This document shows positions 15,498 to 23,287 of a stretch of 64,000 bases of DNA, one piece after another. The DNA comes from Bauldia sp. (GTDB lineage Bacteria > Pseudomonadota > Alphaproteobacteria > Rhizobiales > Kaistiaceae). The notes beneath the pieces were generated by a model that was not told the DNA's origin, did no database searches, and saw nothing but the letters and a program-made list of their open reading frames with translations. The stretch is taken from NCBI GenBank assembly GCA_026126065.1, contig JAHCJY010000002.1:620001-684000 (forward strand), given 5' to 3'. Position numbers and translations under genes: made by a program. Position 1 is the first letter of the stretch. Each line of letters begins with the position of its first letter.

Positions 15498-16451
15498 CTA
15501 CGCGGCGACGCTGAGGACGACCTTGCCCTCGGCTCGACCCGACTGGAGCCGGTCCTGCCCTTCGGCTGCGCGGGCGAGCGGGAGCACGTCCTTCACCGCG
15601 ACATGGACTGTGCCGGCGGCAACGAGCGCGGCGATATCCGCGAGTTGCGTGGCCTCGAACCCGCCCATCACCGCGATCACCCGTACATCGGACCGGCCGA
15701 CGGCCGTGGCGTCCGGTGCCTGCTGCGTCGTTGCGTATGACCCGTTGGTCGCGACCGTGGCGAGCAGGGCGGGCGCATCATCCCCGACAAGGTCAAGAAC
15801 CGCATCGAATGGCCCGGCTGCCGCGATGGCGCCGGGGCCGGTGACGATCACCTCGTCGGCGCCGAGGCCACGAAGGAACATCTCCTGGCCGCGCACGCCG
15901 GTGGCAATGACCCGGGCGCCGCGCGCCTTGGCGAACTGCACCGCAAAGCTGCCGACGCCGCCGGCCGCGCCATGGATGAGGACGGTCTGGCCCTTCGTCA
16001 CGGCGAGCGCCGGCGTGCCGTCGGCGGCGGCGACGATCCCCTGCCAGGCCGTGAGGCCGGCAAACGGCACGGCGGCGGCGGTCACATGATCGAGCCCGGC
16101 CGGCTTGAGGGCGACATGGTCGACGGGAACGGCGACATACTCGGCGTAGGCGCCCTGGCGCGGGAATGGCAGGCGGCCGAACACTTCGTCACCGACCGAC
16201 ACGACGTCGATGCCCGGACCGAGTTCAGCGACCGTGCCGGAAAACTCCGAGCCGATCGTGAGCGGCAGCGGGAACGGGGCGAACTGGGCGAGGTAGCCCT
16301 GGCGGATCTTCCAGTCGAGCGCGTTGACGCCGGCTGCGTGGACGCGGACCAGCACCTCGCCTTGGCCGGCGACGGGACGCGGCGCATCCTCGTAGTGGAG
16401 AACTTCGGCGCCGCCATAGGTGGCGAGGCGGACGGCCTTCATCGTGGTCAT
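15498..16451 (-). CDS. NADPH:quinone reductase-like (zinc-independent MDR) oxidoreductase
   Basis: 317 residues from ATG 16451, with AAGGAG at ideal spacing. Medium-chain dehydrogenase/reductase of the quinone oxidoreductase group; it would reduce quinones or enones with NADPH in the cytoplasm. Seen: the N-terminal MKAVRLATYGGAEVLHYED, GVNALDWKIRQGY (the N-D-W/K pattern in place of the zinc-ligand Cys), GSEFSGTVAELGPG, and the Rossmann motif VLIHGAAGGVGSFAVQFAKA. The zinc-binding cysteines are absent. It is divergent from a LysR gene across a 124-bp gap that carries a perfect inverted repeat, the standard arrangement for LysR control of the neighbouring gene. Confidence 0.88.
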   Translation of the reverse strand: MTTMKAVRLATYGGAEVLHYEDAPRPVAGQGEVLVRVHAAGVNALDWKIRQGYLAQFAPFPLPLTIGSEFSGTVAELGPGIDVVSVGDEVFGRLPFPRQGAYAEYVAVPVDHVALKPAGLDHVTAAAVPFAGLTAWQGIVAAADGTPALAVTKGQTVLIHGAAGGVGSFAVQFAKARGARVIATGVRGQEMFLRGLGADEVIVTGPGAIAAAGPFDAVLDLVGDDAPALLATVATNGSYATTQQAPDATAVGRSDVRVIAVMGGFEATQLADIAALVAAGTVHVAVKDVLPLARAAEGQDRLQSGRAEGKVVLSVAA

Positions 16452-16546
16452 GGCAATCTCCTTGGAGAGGGTGGGATCGCCTGCCGGCGGTCCGATGCCG
16501 CTGATATCGCGCCGCGCACCCATCTTCGGAAGCGGCCAAATCATGA

Positions 16547-16560
16547 TATGATCCATCATA
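16547..16560. promoter_or_regulatory. Candidate LysR operator in the divergent gap
   Basis: TATGATCCATCATA is a perfect 6-bp inverted repeat around CC, in the gap between the oxidoreductase and LysR genes and 16 bases before the LysR start. It is an AT-rich island in GC-rich DNA and contains a T-N11-A pattern, the usual LysR core. Confidence 0.5.
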
Positions 16561-16575
16561 ACGAGAGATGGATCG

Positions 16576-17511
16576 ATGATCGGCGCCCTCACCCTCGACC
16601 AGCTTCGCGTCCTCGTCACGGTGACAGAGACGGGGAGCTTCTCCGCCGCCGGAAGGAAATTGCGGCGTGTGCAGTCGGCCATCAGCCAGACCGTGAAGGC
16701 GCTGGAGGAAACCCAGGGGGTTATCCTGTTCGACCGGTCGGGCCGAACGCCGCGCCTCACTGACGCCGGGCGAACGCTGGTCCGCGAGGCACGGCTCGTC
16801 CTGGAGCAGACGAGCCAGTTCGAGGCGGTGGCCGAAGGAATCGCCTCGGGCCTCGAGCCGGAGCTGGGGATCGCACTCGACGGCATGTGCCCGACGCCGC
16901 CGGTGATGGCCTCGCTGCAGCGCCTTCGCGCGCGGTACCCGACGCTCGCCGTTTCGCTGTTCACCGAAGGGCTCGGCGCGGCGGAACGGCGCCTCCGCAG
17001 CGGCGCGGCGCGGATCGCCATCACCCTCGTCATCGGCCAGACGCCGCCGGACCTGCAGGCCGTGAAGCTGACGGAGGTGACGCTCATCCCGGTCGTCGCC
17101 GCCTCGCACAGACTGGCCGCCGAGCCGTCGCCGGTCTCCCGCCGGAGACTGCGGGAGCACGTCCAACTCGTCCTCTCCGATCCCGTCGACGCGAGCGGGC
17201 CGTCCTACAGCGTCATCAGCCCGACCATCTGGCGCTTCGTCGACCTCGGCCGCCGCCTCGATTTCCTCCTCGCCGGCTTCGGGTGGTGCACCATGCCAAG
17301 CCACCTCGTCGCGCCGCACATCGCGTCGGGGGCGCTTGTGCCGTTCGTCCTCGACGAGCCGCCGGTGCCCGCCCTCCCCGTGTTCGCGGTGTTCGAAAGG
17401 AGCCATCCGCCCGGTAGGGCGGGGCGGTGGCTGCTGGAGGATCTCGAGGCGGAGTTCGCCGCTGCTGGCGCGGCCGTAGGATCATCTGACTCCGGCTATT
17501 TGGGCGCGTAG
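16576..17511 (+). CDS. LysR family transcriptional regulator
   Basis: 311 residues. The N-terminal winged helix-turn-helix is complete (LDQLRVLVTVTETGSFSAAG, then LRRVQSAISQTVKALEETQG, and FDRSGRTPRLTDAGRTLVRE). The C-terminal periplasmic-binding-like co-inducer domain follows (ELGIALDGMCPTPPVMASLQ to VFAVFERSHPPG). It binds DNA as a tetramer and probably controls the divergent quinone oxidoreductase through the inverted repeat in the gap. The inducer is unknown. The 3' end overlaps the end of the convergent lipoprotein gene by 16 bp. Confidence 0.9.
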   Translation: MIGALTLDQLRVLVTVTETGSFSAAGRKLRRVQSAISQTVKALEETQGVILFDRSGRTPRLTDAGRTLVREARLVLEQTSQFEAVAEGIASGLEPELGIALDGMCPTPPVMASLQRLRARYPTLAVSLFTEGLGAAERRLRSGAARIAITLVIGQTPPDLQAVKLTEVTLIPVVAASHRLAAEPSPVSRRRLREHVQLVLSDPVDASGPSYSVISPTIWRFVDLGRRLDFLLAGFGWCTMPSHLVAPHIASGALVPFVLDEPPVPALPVFAVFERSHPPGRAGRWLLEDLEAEFAAAGAAVGSSDSGYLGA

Positions 17512-18149
17512 GTGAGCTGAAGCGTGTAGACGTTCTGCCGGGTCAGAGCCAAGCGAGGCGTAAAGCTCACTCGCGTGAGCTTGAAGCCGAGGCTGACGGT
17601 TGCGGTATTGTCGAGCGTGAACGCTATCGTATGGACGGAACTGCCCACGACGCCGTTGAATTCACGGGTGGCGTCGCTGAAGTCGCGCAGTGACTGGCTC
17701 AATTGCAGATCACGGTTGCTGTGGTTGCTGCAGGGTACTGACCAGGTCCGAATGTCCGACAGCGTGAACGGACCGACAGTCACCTCCCGCGTGCGCGCGG
17801 TCGCTGCTGCCCGCGTCACGGGCAATCCGAGCGTGGCCGTGGTGCTCGAGAACGGGATGAGCCAATCCTGGGTCGGGAGCCCAAACGTGCGCGTATCCTT
17901 CTCGGCGAACGTGAACTTCAACGTTACCTGATCGTTGAGAATCCGCGCCTCGAAGGTCTGCAACGGGTCATTCAGAGCCGCGTAGAGTTCGCATGTTGCA
18001 GCGCGCGTAATGTCGCTCAGACGAACGCCGCGATCCCCGTCGATCGCCCCCACATTGGCCAACTCGGCGTTCACGATGGATTCCGGCAGCGTGGCGCACG
18101 CGCCGAGCGACAGTGTCAGTCCCAGTCCAAGCAGTGCACGAGACCACAT
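17496..18149 (-). CDS. Lipoprotein of unknown function
   Basis: 217 residues from ATG 18149, preceded by a GGGGGG stretch. The N terminus is a lipoprotein signal with lipobox LGAC (LGLGLTLSLGACATLPES), so the mature protein starts at Cys 18 and is anchored in a membrane. The rest is beta-rich with alternating polar/hydrophobic segments (LQTFEARILNDQVTLKFTFA, TLDNTATVSLGFKLTRVSFT) and no recognised domain. Two further cysteines (ATCELYA, SVPCSNH) may form a disulphide. It stands between the convergent LysR gene and a decayed exonuclease fragment. Confidence 0.7.
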   Translation of the reverse strand: MWSRALLGLGLTLSLGACATLPESIVNAELANVGAIDGDRGVRLSDITRAATCELYAALNDPLQTFEARILNDQVTLKFTFAEKDTRTFGLPTQDWLIPFSSTTATLGLPVTRAAATARTREVTVGPFTLSDIRTWSVPCSNHSNRDLQLSQSLRDFSDATREFNGVVGSSVHTIAFTLDNTATVSLGFKLTRVSFTPRLALTRQNVYTLQLTYAPK

Positions 18150-18243
18150 GGTTCCCCCCAGCCAAGCCCGCTCCATCCATAGTGCGACCGCATCCGAAGT
18201 CAACGCCCGGTAGTGTCTCCGTTGTTCTAAACTTCAGGTAGGC

Positions 18244-18348
18244 GCCGCGTGGACTTCCACCCACGCCGGCGCAAGCTCGCTTTCCGCGGGTGTCGCGATC
18301 GACGCCGCCGGCCGTGAGCCGCTCCGCAAGGTCGGGGTTCAGGAGGAT
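18244..18348 (-). pseudogene. Decayed 3' end of a second exonuclease III (xthA) gene
   Basis: Read on the minus strand, the DNA encodes ILLNPDLAERLTAGGVDRDT followed by RGK and then a frameshifted tail. The intact xthA at 19733-20503 ends LLSPDLAEQLTGGGVDRETR, then GKPLASDHAPVWVEI. The nucleotide match covers about 100 bp with small deletions. Nothing upstream of this segment resembles the rest of xthA. It is therefore a truncated, frameshifted copy lying about 1.4 kb from the intact gene, in the same orientation, with the outer-membrane protein gene between them. The remainder of the 353-bp gap (18150-18502) shows no gene. Confidence 0.7.
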
Positions 18349-18502
18349 GGTTCTGGAGGATCTGGCCGGGGAACCCCGCGACGTGTGTCCCCTGGAGGAT
18401 CTGGCCGCGCCCCCGCAGGGCCGGCCCCTTGCCCCGCTAGCGGCATATCGCGAATCCCTCGGGGCCCGCGTCGCCGCGGGCCCCGTTTCAGGTGCGATCG
18501 AC

Positions 18503-19453
18503 CTAGATGCTTCCGCCCCCTTCGATGAACCCGCATTCGATCGTCGGGGTCCCGGCAACGCCGTACAGGCAGTTGAAGTCCGCGAGTCCGACGTTCCGGT
18601 CACGCGTCTGGATGTCTGGCGAGCCGATGTTGAGGCCGAAGCCGATGCGGAACGTGTGCTCCATGACGTTCACGATGCTCGGATCCGGCGGGAACCGACC
18701 GAGCCCGCCCTGGTACGAGGCGAGGAAGTAGAGCGGCGCCCGGGCAAGCTGGAATTCAGCCCGGCCGCCCCATGTGAACAGCGTTCCGGCGGCATCGCCA
18801 CCGATCCTCGACAGCGCCGCGCCGGCGTTGGCCGAAAGAGCAAGGTTGGGCGTGGCGTAGAAGGTGCCGACGACGCGTCCGTAGAAATTGCGGATCTGTG
18901 CATCCCGGATGAAGTCCGGTGCGACGCCGAAGGTGATGCCGGTCTGCGCATAGACCCGGAAGCGGCTCGCGTTCAGTGCCGCCTCAAGGCCCGTGGTGGC
19001 GAAGGTGCCGAAGCCGAACTCGTCACGATGGCCGATCGATGCGAATCCGCCCACGAGAAGGTCGTTGATCCAATAGGAGAGATGCGTGCCTACGCCGAAG
19101 CGATTGGCGTCCCAGTCGACATCGATCGCCTCGTTCGTGGACCGGCCAGACCAGTGTTCTGCCCAGACCCCGATCTGCATCGAAAGCGAAGGGCTCATCA
19201 TCCATGTCGCCTGGCCGTTTCCGCCGAAGCCAGCTCCGAGTCCGTGACAGCCGGCACAGTCGCCCTGCTCCTCGAAGTTTCGGTTGAAGAGATCGAACCC
19301 TCCGAACATCTCAACGAAAGCCGCAGTATTGGCCGGCGGCGTCGCGACAACCGGAGCAATGATGGTGACCGGCACTACGTCAGCAGCCCTGGTCGCCGTC
19401 GCGACCGCGGCGAGTCCGGCCATGCCCAACGCAAACACAAGTGACTTGCGCAT
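18503..19453 (-). CDS. Outer-membrane beta-barrel-like protein with a CxxCH motif
   Basis: 316 residues from ATG 19453, preceded by GGAGGG. A signal peptide ends near TATRAAD. After a Pro/Ala-rich linker the protein has alternating amphipathic strands (FVEMFGGFDLFNRNFEEQ, MQIGVWAEHWSGRST, RFGVGTHLSYWINDLLVGGF, FRIGFGLNIGSPD) with short turns, as in porin-like barrels. Near residue 66 it has GDCAGCHGLG, a CxxCH sequence that is the covalent haem-attachment motif of c-type cytochromes. This is unexpected in a barrel and may be functional or chance. Two further cysteines (FNCLYG, IECGF) are at the C terminus, and the last residue is not the usual aromatic. It lies between intact xthA and a decayed xthA fragment. 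Confidence 0.6.
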   Translation of the reverse strand: MRKSLVFALGMAGLAAVATATRAADVVPVTIIAPVVATPPANTAAFVEMFGGFDLFNRNFEEQGDCAGCHGLGAGFGGNGQATWMMSPSLSMQIGVWAEHWSGRSTNEAIDVDWDANRFGVGTHLSYWINDLLVGGFASIGHRDEFGFGTFATTGLEAALNASRFRVYAQTGITFGVAPDFIRDAQIRNFYGRVVGTFYATPNLALSANAGAALSRIGGDAAGTLFTWGGRAEFQLARAPLYFLASYQGGLGRFPPDPSIVNVMEHTFRIGFGLNIGSPDIQTRDRNVGLADFNCLYGVAGTPTIECGFIEGGGSI

Positions 19454-19732
19454 GCTTCCCTCCAGTCGAGGACCAAACCAGAGCAAAGACATACCACCGG
19501 ATTCGTGTTCGCGAATGCACGCTCCAGAAGAACGAGAGGTTTGGGAGTCGCCTGCGACACTTCTGCAACGCGTCTTGATACGCATACTTCAGTGCGAAGC
19601 ATCGCATACGACTTCCGCGCGATTTCCATGCAATCGCGGCGGGAACCCGCTCGCGAGAGTTCGTCAGAGCTTGCACTTGCACGGCGGCCCGGACGGTAGC
19701 TCGACTCGTTCCAGTGGGCTCGAACCGTACGG

Positions 19733-20503
19733 CTAGCCGATCTCCACCCAAACCGGCGCGTGGTCGCTCGCCAGCGGCTTTCCGCGCGTCTCGCGATCTA
19801 CGCCGCCGCCCGTGAGTTGCTCGGCAAGATCCGGGCTCAGCAGGAAGTGGTCGAGCCGCATGCCGTGGTCGATGCGGAAACGGTCGAATTCGTAGCTCCA
19901 GAAGGTGAAGCACGGATCGTCAGGGCGGAGCGAGCGGAGTGCATCCGTCCAGCCCTGCGCCAGGAGACGCTGGTAGGCGTCGCGCGGCTCGGGCTGGAGC
20001 AGCGCGTTCTTCCGGTAGGAATGCTTCTTGTAGATGTCGAACTCGGTCGGCACGACGTTGTAGTCCCCGACCAGCGCCACCGGGATGCCCGCTGCGCGAA
20101 GCCCGACGGCATGGGCGATGAGCCGCTCGAACCAGGCCATCTTGTAGTCGAATTTCGGCCCAGGATGCGGATTGCCGTTGGGCAGGTAGATCGAGGCGAC
20201 GAGGACGCCGCCGACCGCGGCCTCGATGTAGCGCGCCTGCCGGTCGAGGACATCGCCGGGGAGCCCTTTCCGCACCAGCACCGGGTCACCGCCGCGGGCC
20301 AGGATCGCAACGCCGTGCCATGTCGGCATGCCGTGCCACACCGCGCCATAGCCCGCCTTCCGGATCGCCTCGATCGGGAAGTGATCGTCGACGCACTTGA
20401 TCTCCTGGAGGCAGACGATGTCGGGCGCCGCCTCGGCCAGCCATTCGAGCAGGTTGCCAAGCCGCTTGTTGACGTCGTTGACGTTGAAGGTGGCGATCTT
20501 CAC
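19733..20503 (-). CDS. xthA: Exodeoxyribonuclease III
   Basis: 256 residues, normal for the family. A DNA-repair enzyme with AP endonuclease, 3'-phosphatase and 3'-5' exonuclease activity. Seen: MKIATFNVNDVNKRLGNLLE, DIVCLQEIK (metal-binding Glu), the active-site ALVGDYNVVPTEFDIY (Asp and Asn), MRLDHFLLSPDLA and the final catalytic ASDHAPVWVEI (Asp-His pair). It is divergent from the VIT-family gene. A decayed copy of its last 35 codons lies about 1.4 kb further along in the same orientation. Confidence 0.93.
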   Translation of the reverse strand: MKIATFNVNDVNKRLGNLLEWLAEAAPDIVCLQEIKCVDDHFPIEAIRKAGYGAVWHGMPTWHGVAILARGGDPVLVRKGLPGDVLDRQARYIEAAVGGVLVASIYLPNGNPHPGPKFDYKMAWFERLIAHAVGLRAAGIPVALVGDYNVVPTEFDIYKKHSYRKNALLQPEPRDAYQRLLAQGWTDALRSLRPDDPCFTFWSYEFDRFRIDHGMRLDHFLLSPDLAEQLTGGGVDRETRGKPLASDHAPVWVEIG

Positions 20504-20553
20504 AGGCGCTTGCCGACGTGCAGAGGCTACTTTCCAAGCGTACTATTCCATCC

Positions 20554-21249
20554 ATGCCCAGACTGCACAGGGAATCCCACCTTATCGGCCGCATCGGCTG
20601 GCTCAGGGCCGCCGTGCTCGGCGCCAATGACGGGATCATCTCCACCGCGAGCCTCATCCTCGGCGTGGCGTCGGCCTCGGCCGCGCGCGGCGACGTGATC
20701 CTGACCGGCGTCGCCGGCCTCGTTGCCGGCGCGATGTCCATGGCGGCGGGCGAGTATGTCTCGGTCTCCTCCCAGTCCGACACCGAGAACGCCGACCTTG
20801 CCCGCGAGCGGCGCGAACTGGCCGAGGAGCCGGCCGCGGAACTCGACGAACTCGCCGGCATCTACCAGGCGCGCGGGCTCGACCCGTCTCTCGCGCGCGA
20901 GGTGGCGACGCAGCTCATGGCAAGGGACGCCCTCGGCGCCCACGCCCGCGACGAACTGGGCATTTCCGAGATATCCACCGCACGCCCGGTCCAGGCCGCG
21001 ATGGCGTCAGCGGCGACCTTCTCCGTGGGCGCGGCGGCTCCCCTTCTCCTGGTCGTGTTTGCGCCTTCTTCCGCTTTGATCCCCGCCGTCGCCGCGGGAT
21101 CGCTCGCCTTTCTTGCCCTCCTTGGCTATCTCGGCGCGCGTACCGGCGGGGCGGGAACGCTTCGCCCAACGATACGCGTCACCTTCTGGGGCGCGCTTGC
21201 GATGTCCGTCACCGCCGGCATCGGCGCGCTTATCGGAGCGGCCATCTAA
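20554..21249 (+). CDS. VIT/CCC1 family membrane protein (metal transporter-like)
   Basis: 231 residues from ATG 20554; a 12-residue longer frame is open upstream. The VIT family moves Fe(II) or Mn(II) out of the cytosol. Seen: the conserved GWLRAAVLGANDGIISTASL and ILGVASA, GLVAGAMSMAAGEYVSVSSQ with the SDTE motif that follows, the cytoplasmic helical hairpin with acidic residues (RERRELAEEPAAELDELAGI) that binds metals in this family, and three C-terminal membrane helices ending LAMSVTAGIGALIGAAI. Family length is right. No neighbouring gene indicates the metal. Confidence 0.87.
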   Translation: MPRLHRESHLIGRIGWLRAAVLGANDGIISTASLILGVASASAARGDVILTGVAGLVAGAMSMAAGEYVSVSSQSDTENADLARERRELAEEPAAELDELAGIYQARGLDPSLAREVATQLMARDALGAHARDELGISEISTARPVQAAMASAATFSVGAAAPLLLVVFAPSSALIPAVAAGSLAFLALLGYLGARTGGAGTLRPTIRVTFWGALAMSVTAGIGALIGAAI

Positions 21250-21409
21250 CCGCACGGCTTCGTACGCTCCCCTTCGCGTTCTGTGACATCCCCGACACAT
21301 CGCCGGGCATTCGGCACGCCAATGGCGGGTTCCCGGAACCATCGTCGGACCAATGGCTTGTCGCTATGTCCGCAGGCAACTTTCCGCGTCGTTCAGTCAG
21401 GAGTTTCCG

Positions 21410-22129
21410 ATGAACACAAGCAAGCTTTTCGCCGGCCTCGCCGGTTCCGCCCTTCTCGCCGGTCTGACCGGGAGCGCCTTCGCCGCCGATGTCGCGCCGA
21501 TCGTTCCGCCCGCGCCGCCGCCCATGATCAGCCCGCCGCCGGCCCCGGTCGCGAACTGGACCGGTCCCTATGTTGGCGGCATCCTCGGCTATCTCCGCAG
21601 CCCGACGCTCTGGGAGGACGATACGTTCGGCGATGCGCCGCAGACGCTGTCCGGCATCCTTGCGGGCGTCGAAGCCGGCTACCGCTTCCAGACCGGCAAC
21701 CTCGTCTTCGGCATTGAGGGCGACTGGGCCTGGACCAACGCTGCTGGCGAAGTCGATTGCGGCCCGGTGGGTGCCTACACCTGCGCCACCGATTTCGACT
21801 GGCTGGCAACGATCACCGGCACCGCCGGCTTCGCGATCGGCCCGAGCCTGCTCGTCTACGCCGAGGCTGGTATTGCCTTCGCCGACCAGAACTTCATGGT
21901 GACCGGCCCGGCCCTCGACCCGATGACGGGCGGCCAGATCAACCGTGGCTGGGTCCTCGGCGGCGGCGCCGTCGCACAGCTCGGCAACGGCCTCTACATC
22001 AAGGGCGAGTACAACTACATCAACTTCGGCACCGACGAAGTCGAAGTGACAAACGGCATGCTGACCGAGGACTTCGACCTCACCCAGAACGCCCACGTCT
22101 TCAAGCTCGGCATCGGCCTGCGGTTCTAG
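21410..22129 (+). CDS. Omp25/Omp31-type outer-membrane beta-barrel protein
   Basis: 239 residues from ATG 21410, with AGGAG about nine bases upstream. A signal peptide (LAGLTGSAFAAD) is followed by a Pro-rich stretch (PAPPPMISPPPAPVANWTGP) and an eight-stranded barrel: the first strand YVGGILGYL, LAGVEAGYRFQTGNLVFGIE, WLATITGTAGFAIGPSLLVY, a GWVLGGGAV strand, and a C-terminal strand HVFKLGIGLRF with the final Phe needed for barrel assembly. The NWTGPYVG start and YNYINFGTDE are characteristic of the Brucella/rhizobial Omp25-Omp31 porin family. A strong terminator follows. Confidence 0.88.
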   Translation: MNTSKLFAGLAGSALLAGLTGSAFAADVAPIVPPAPPPMISPPPAPVANWTGPYVGGILGYLRSPTLWEDDTFGDAPQTLSGILAGVEAGYRFQTGNLVFGIEGDWAWTNAAGEVDCGPVGAYTCATDFDWLATITGTAGFAIGPSLLVYAEAGIAFADQNFMVTGPALDPMTGGQINRGWVLGGGAVAQLGNGLYIKGEYNYINFGTDEVEVTNGMLTEDFDLTQNAHVFKLGIGLRF

Positions 22130-22154
22130 CTGCCGCCGCATACCCAATACGAAG

Positions 22155-22184
22155 GGCGCCGGTCCGAAAGGGCCGGCGCCTTTT
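22155..22184 (+). terminator. Rho-independent terminator after the Omp gene
   Basis: GGCGCCGGTCC and GGGCCGGCGCC form an 11-bp stem with one G-U pair around a GAAA tetraloop, followed by TTTT. It begins 26 bp after the stop codon of the Omp gene. Confidence 0.85.
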
Positions 22185-22217
22185 CACATCCGGACGCTCC
22201 CGATATCGAAAGGCCGC

Positions 22218-22823
22218 ATGATCTTCGGCCTTCCGATCGACCTTCTGCTGATGCGCGCGACGGCGCTCCTCGTCGTCGTCGCGGCCCACGGCTACGCCGT
22301 CGCAGCGTCGCTTCACCTCCTCGGCGACGAGAGTCCCCGCGCGGAACGGCGACTGACCCTGAATGCGCTTCGCCATCTCGACCCGGTCGGGCTTCCCGCC
22401 TTCGTCTTCAGCGGCGGATACGGCTGGATCAGGCAGATCGTGGCCGACTCCACCCGACTGCGCTTCGGGCGTCTATCGCTGGTGCTGGTCGTCGTCGCAG
22501 GCGCCGCGGCTGCACTCGCCGTCGCGCTTCTCGCGCTCCTGCTGCGCCTCCCGATCGCCGGTTCCGCGGGCTGGGGGACGGTCGCGGATATGCTCCAGGT
22601 GATCGCTTCGACCGGCGTTGCCTTCGCCCTGTTCAATCTCGTGCCGCTGCCGCCGCTGACCGGCGGCCTTCTCCTCGGCGTGGTCGCGCCGCGTCTCTAC
22701 CGCTGGTTCGCCGAGCGCGCGCTGCTGCCGGCGCTCGTGATCGTGCTGTTCCTCGCAGCCGGCGCCATCCAGCTCTGGCTCGACCCGGTCGTCGCCCGGA
22801 TCCTCGTCGTCCTTCCCGCTTGA
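22218..22823 (+). CDS. M50 (site-2-protease-like) membrane protein lacking catalytic residues
   Basis: 201 residues, five to six hydrophobic segments. The layout follows the compact site-2 protease group: helix with metal-binding HExxHA, then a GD turn, then LTLNPLxHxDPxG, then NLxPxPPLDGG. Here these read HGYAVAASLHLLGD, RLTLNALRHLDPVG and FALFNLVPLPPLTGG. The Glu and second His of HExxH are replaced by Gly and Val, and the third metal ligand Asp (LDGG) is Thr. The first His alone remains. The family assignment rests on these aligned motifs and is fairly strong; proteolytic activity is not expected. It may act as an inactive membrane binding protein, like iRhoms among rhomboids. A terminator separates it from the Omp gene. 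Confidence 0.7.
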   Translation: MIFGLPIDLLLMRATALLVVVAAHGYAVAASLHLLGDESPRAERRLTLNALRHLDPVGLPAFVFSGGYGWIRQIVADSTRLRFGRLSLVLVVVAGAAAALAVALLALLLRLPIAGSAGWGTVADMLQVIASTGVAFALFNLVPLPPLTGGLLLGVVAPRLYRWFAERALLPALVIVLFLAAGAIQLWLDPVVARILVVLPA

Positions 22824-22847
22824 TCCGCAATGGCCGGGACTGCCAGG

Positions 22848-22892
22848 TTGACAGCCATCCTCGCCATCGACATAACCATACTGTTATATAAC
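22848..22892 (+). promoter_or_regulatory. Promoter and overlapping ArsR-type operator
   Basis: TTGACA (22848-22853), a 17-bp spacer and CATAAC (22871-22876) make a good -35/-10 pair. ATAAC (22872-22876), six bases, then GTTAT and ATAAC (22883-22892) give overlapping AT-rich inverted repeats that cover the -10 region. This fits steric repression by the ArsR-family protein encoded immediately downstream (start 22907). Confidence 0.65.
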
Positions 22893-22906
22893 CAATCGGT
22901 CTCACA

Positions 22907-23287
22907 ATGGCACCAGCCCTCGACACCACGTTCGCCGCCCTCGCCGACCCCACGCGCCGGGCGATCCTGGCCCGGCTTGCCCTGGGCGAGACGACGGTGA
23001 TGGACCTCGCCAGACCGTTCGACATGAGCCAGCCGGCGATCTCCAAGCACCTCAAGGTGCTGGAGCGTGCCGGGCTCGTCTCGCGCGGACGGGATGCCCA
23101 GCGCCGCCCCGTGCGGCTCGAGGCAAAGCCCCTCGCCGAGGCAAACCAATGGCTCGAGAGCTATCGCGCGCTATGGGAGGCGCGGTTCGATCGCCTCGAT
23201 GCCCTCCTGCAGAAACTCCAGGCCGATGAAGGCGCACCCCTTCCACCGAAGCCCGGTCGGGGCCGCAAGCCCAAGGAGCAGACCTGA
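22907..23287 (+). CDS. ArsR family transcriptional regulator
   Basis: 126 residues. Winged helix-turn-helix of the ArsR/SmtB type: TTFAALADPTRRAILARLAL, VMDLARPFDMSQPAISKHLK, VLERAGLVSRGRDAQRRPVR. It lacks the CVC metal site and belongs to the non-metal group usually paired with an SRPBCC (AHSA1) protein, as here: the next start codon overlaps its stop (TGATG). It is probably an autorepressor acting on the palindrome over its own -10 region. The last 20 residues are basic and disordered (PPKPGRGRKPKEQT). Confidence 0.92.
   Translation: MAPALDTTFAALADPTRRAILARLALGETTVMDLARPFDMSQPAISKHLKVLERAGLVSRGRDAQRRPVRLEAKPLAEANQWLESYRALWEARFDRLDALLQKLQADEGAPLPPKPGRGRKPKEQT

Noticed and set aside
14493..15740. 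415-codon plus-strand frame over exoD and the next membrane gene
   Set aside because: It overlaps two genes with clear membrane topology in another frame and is His/Arg-rich, as expected for a shifted reading.
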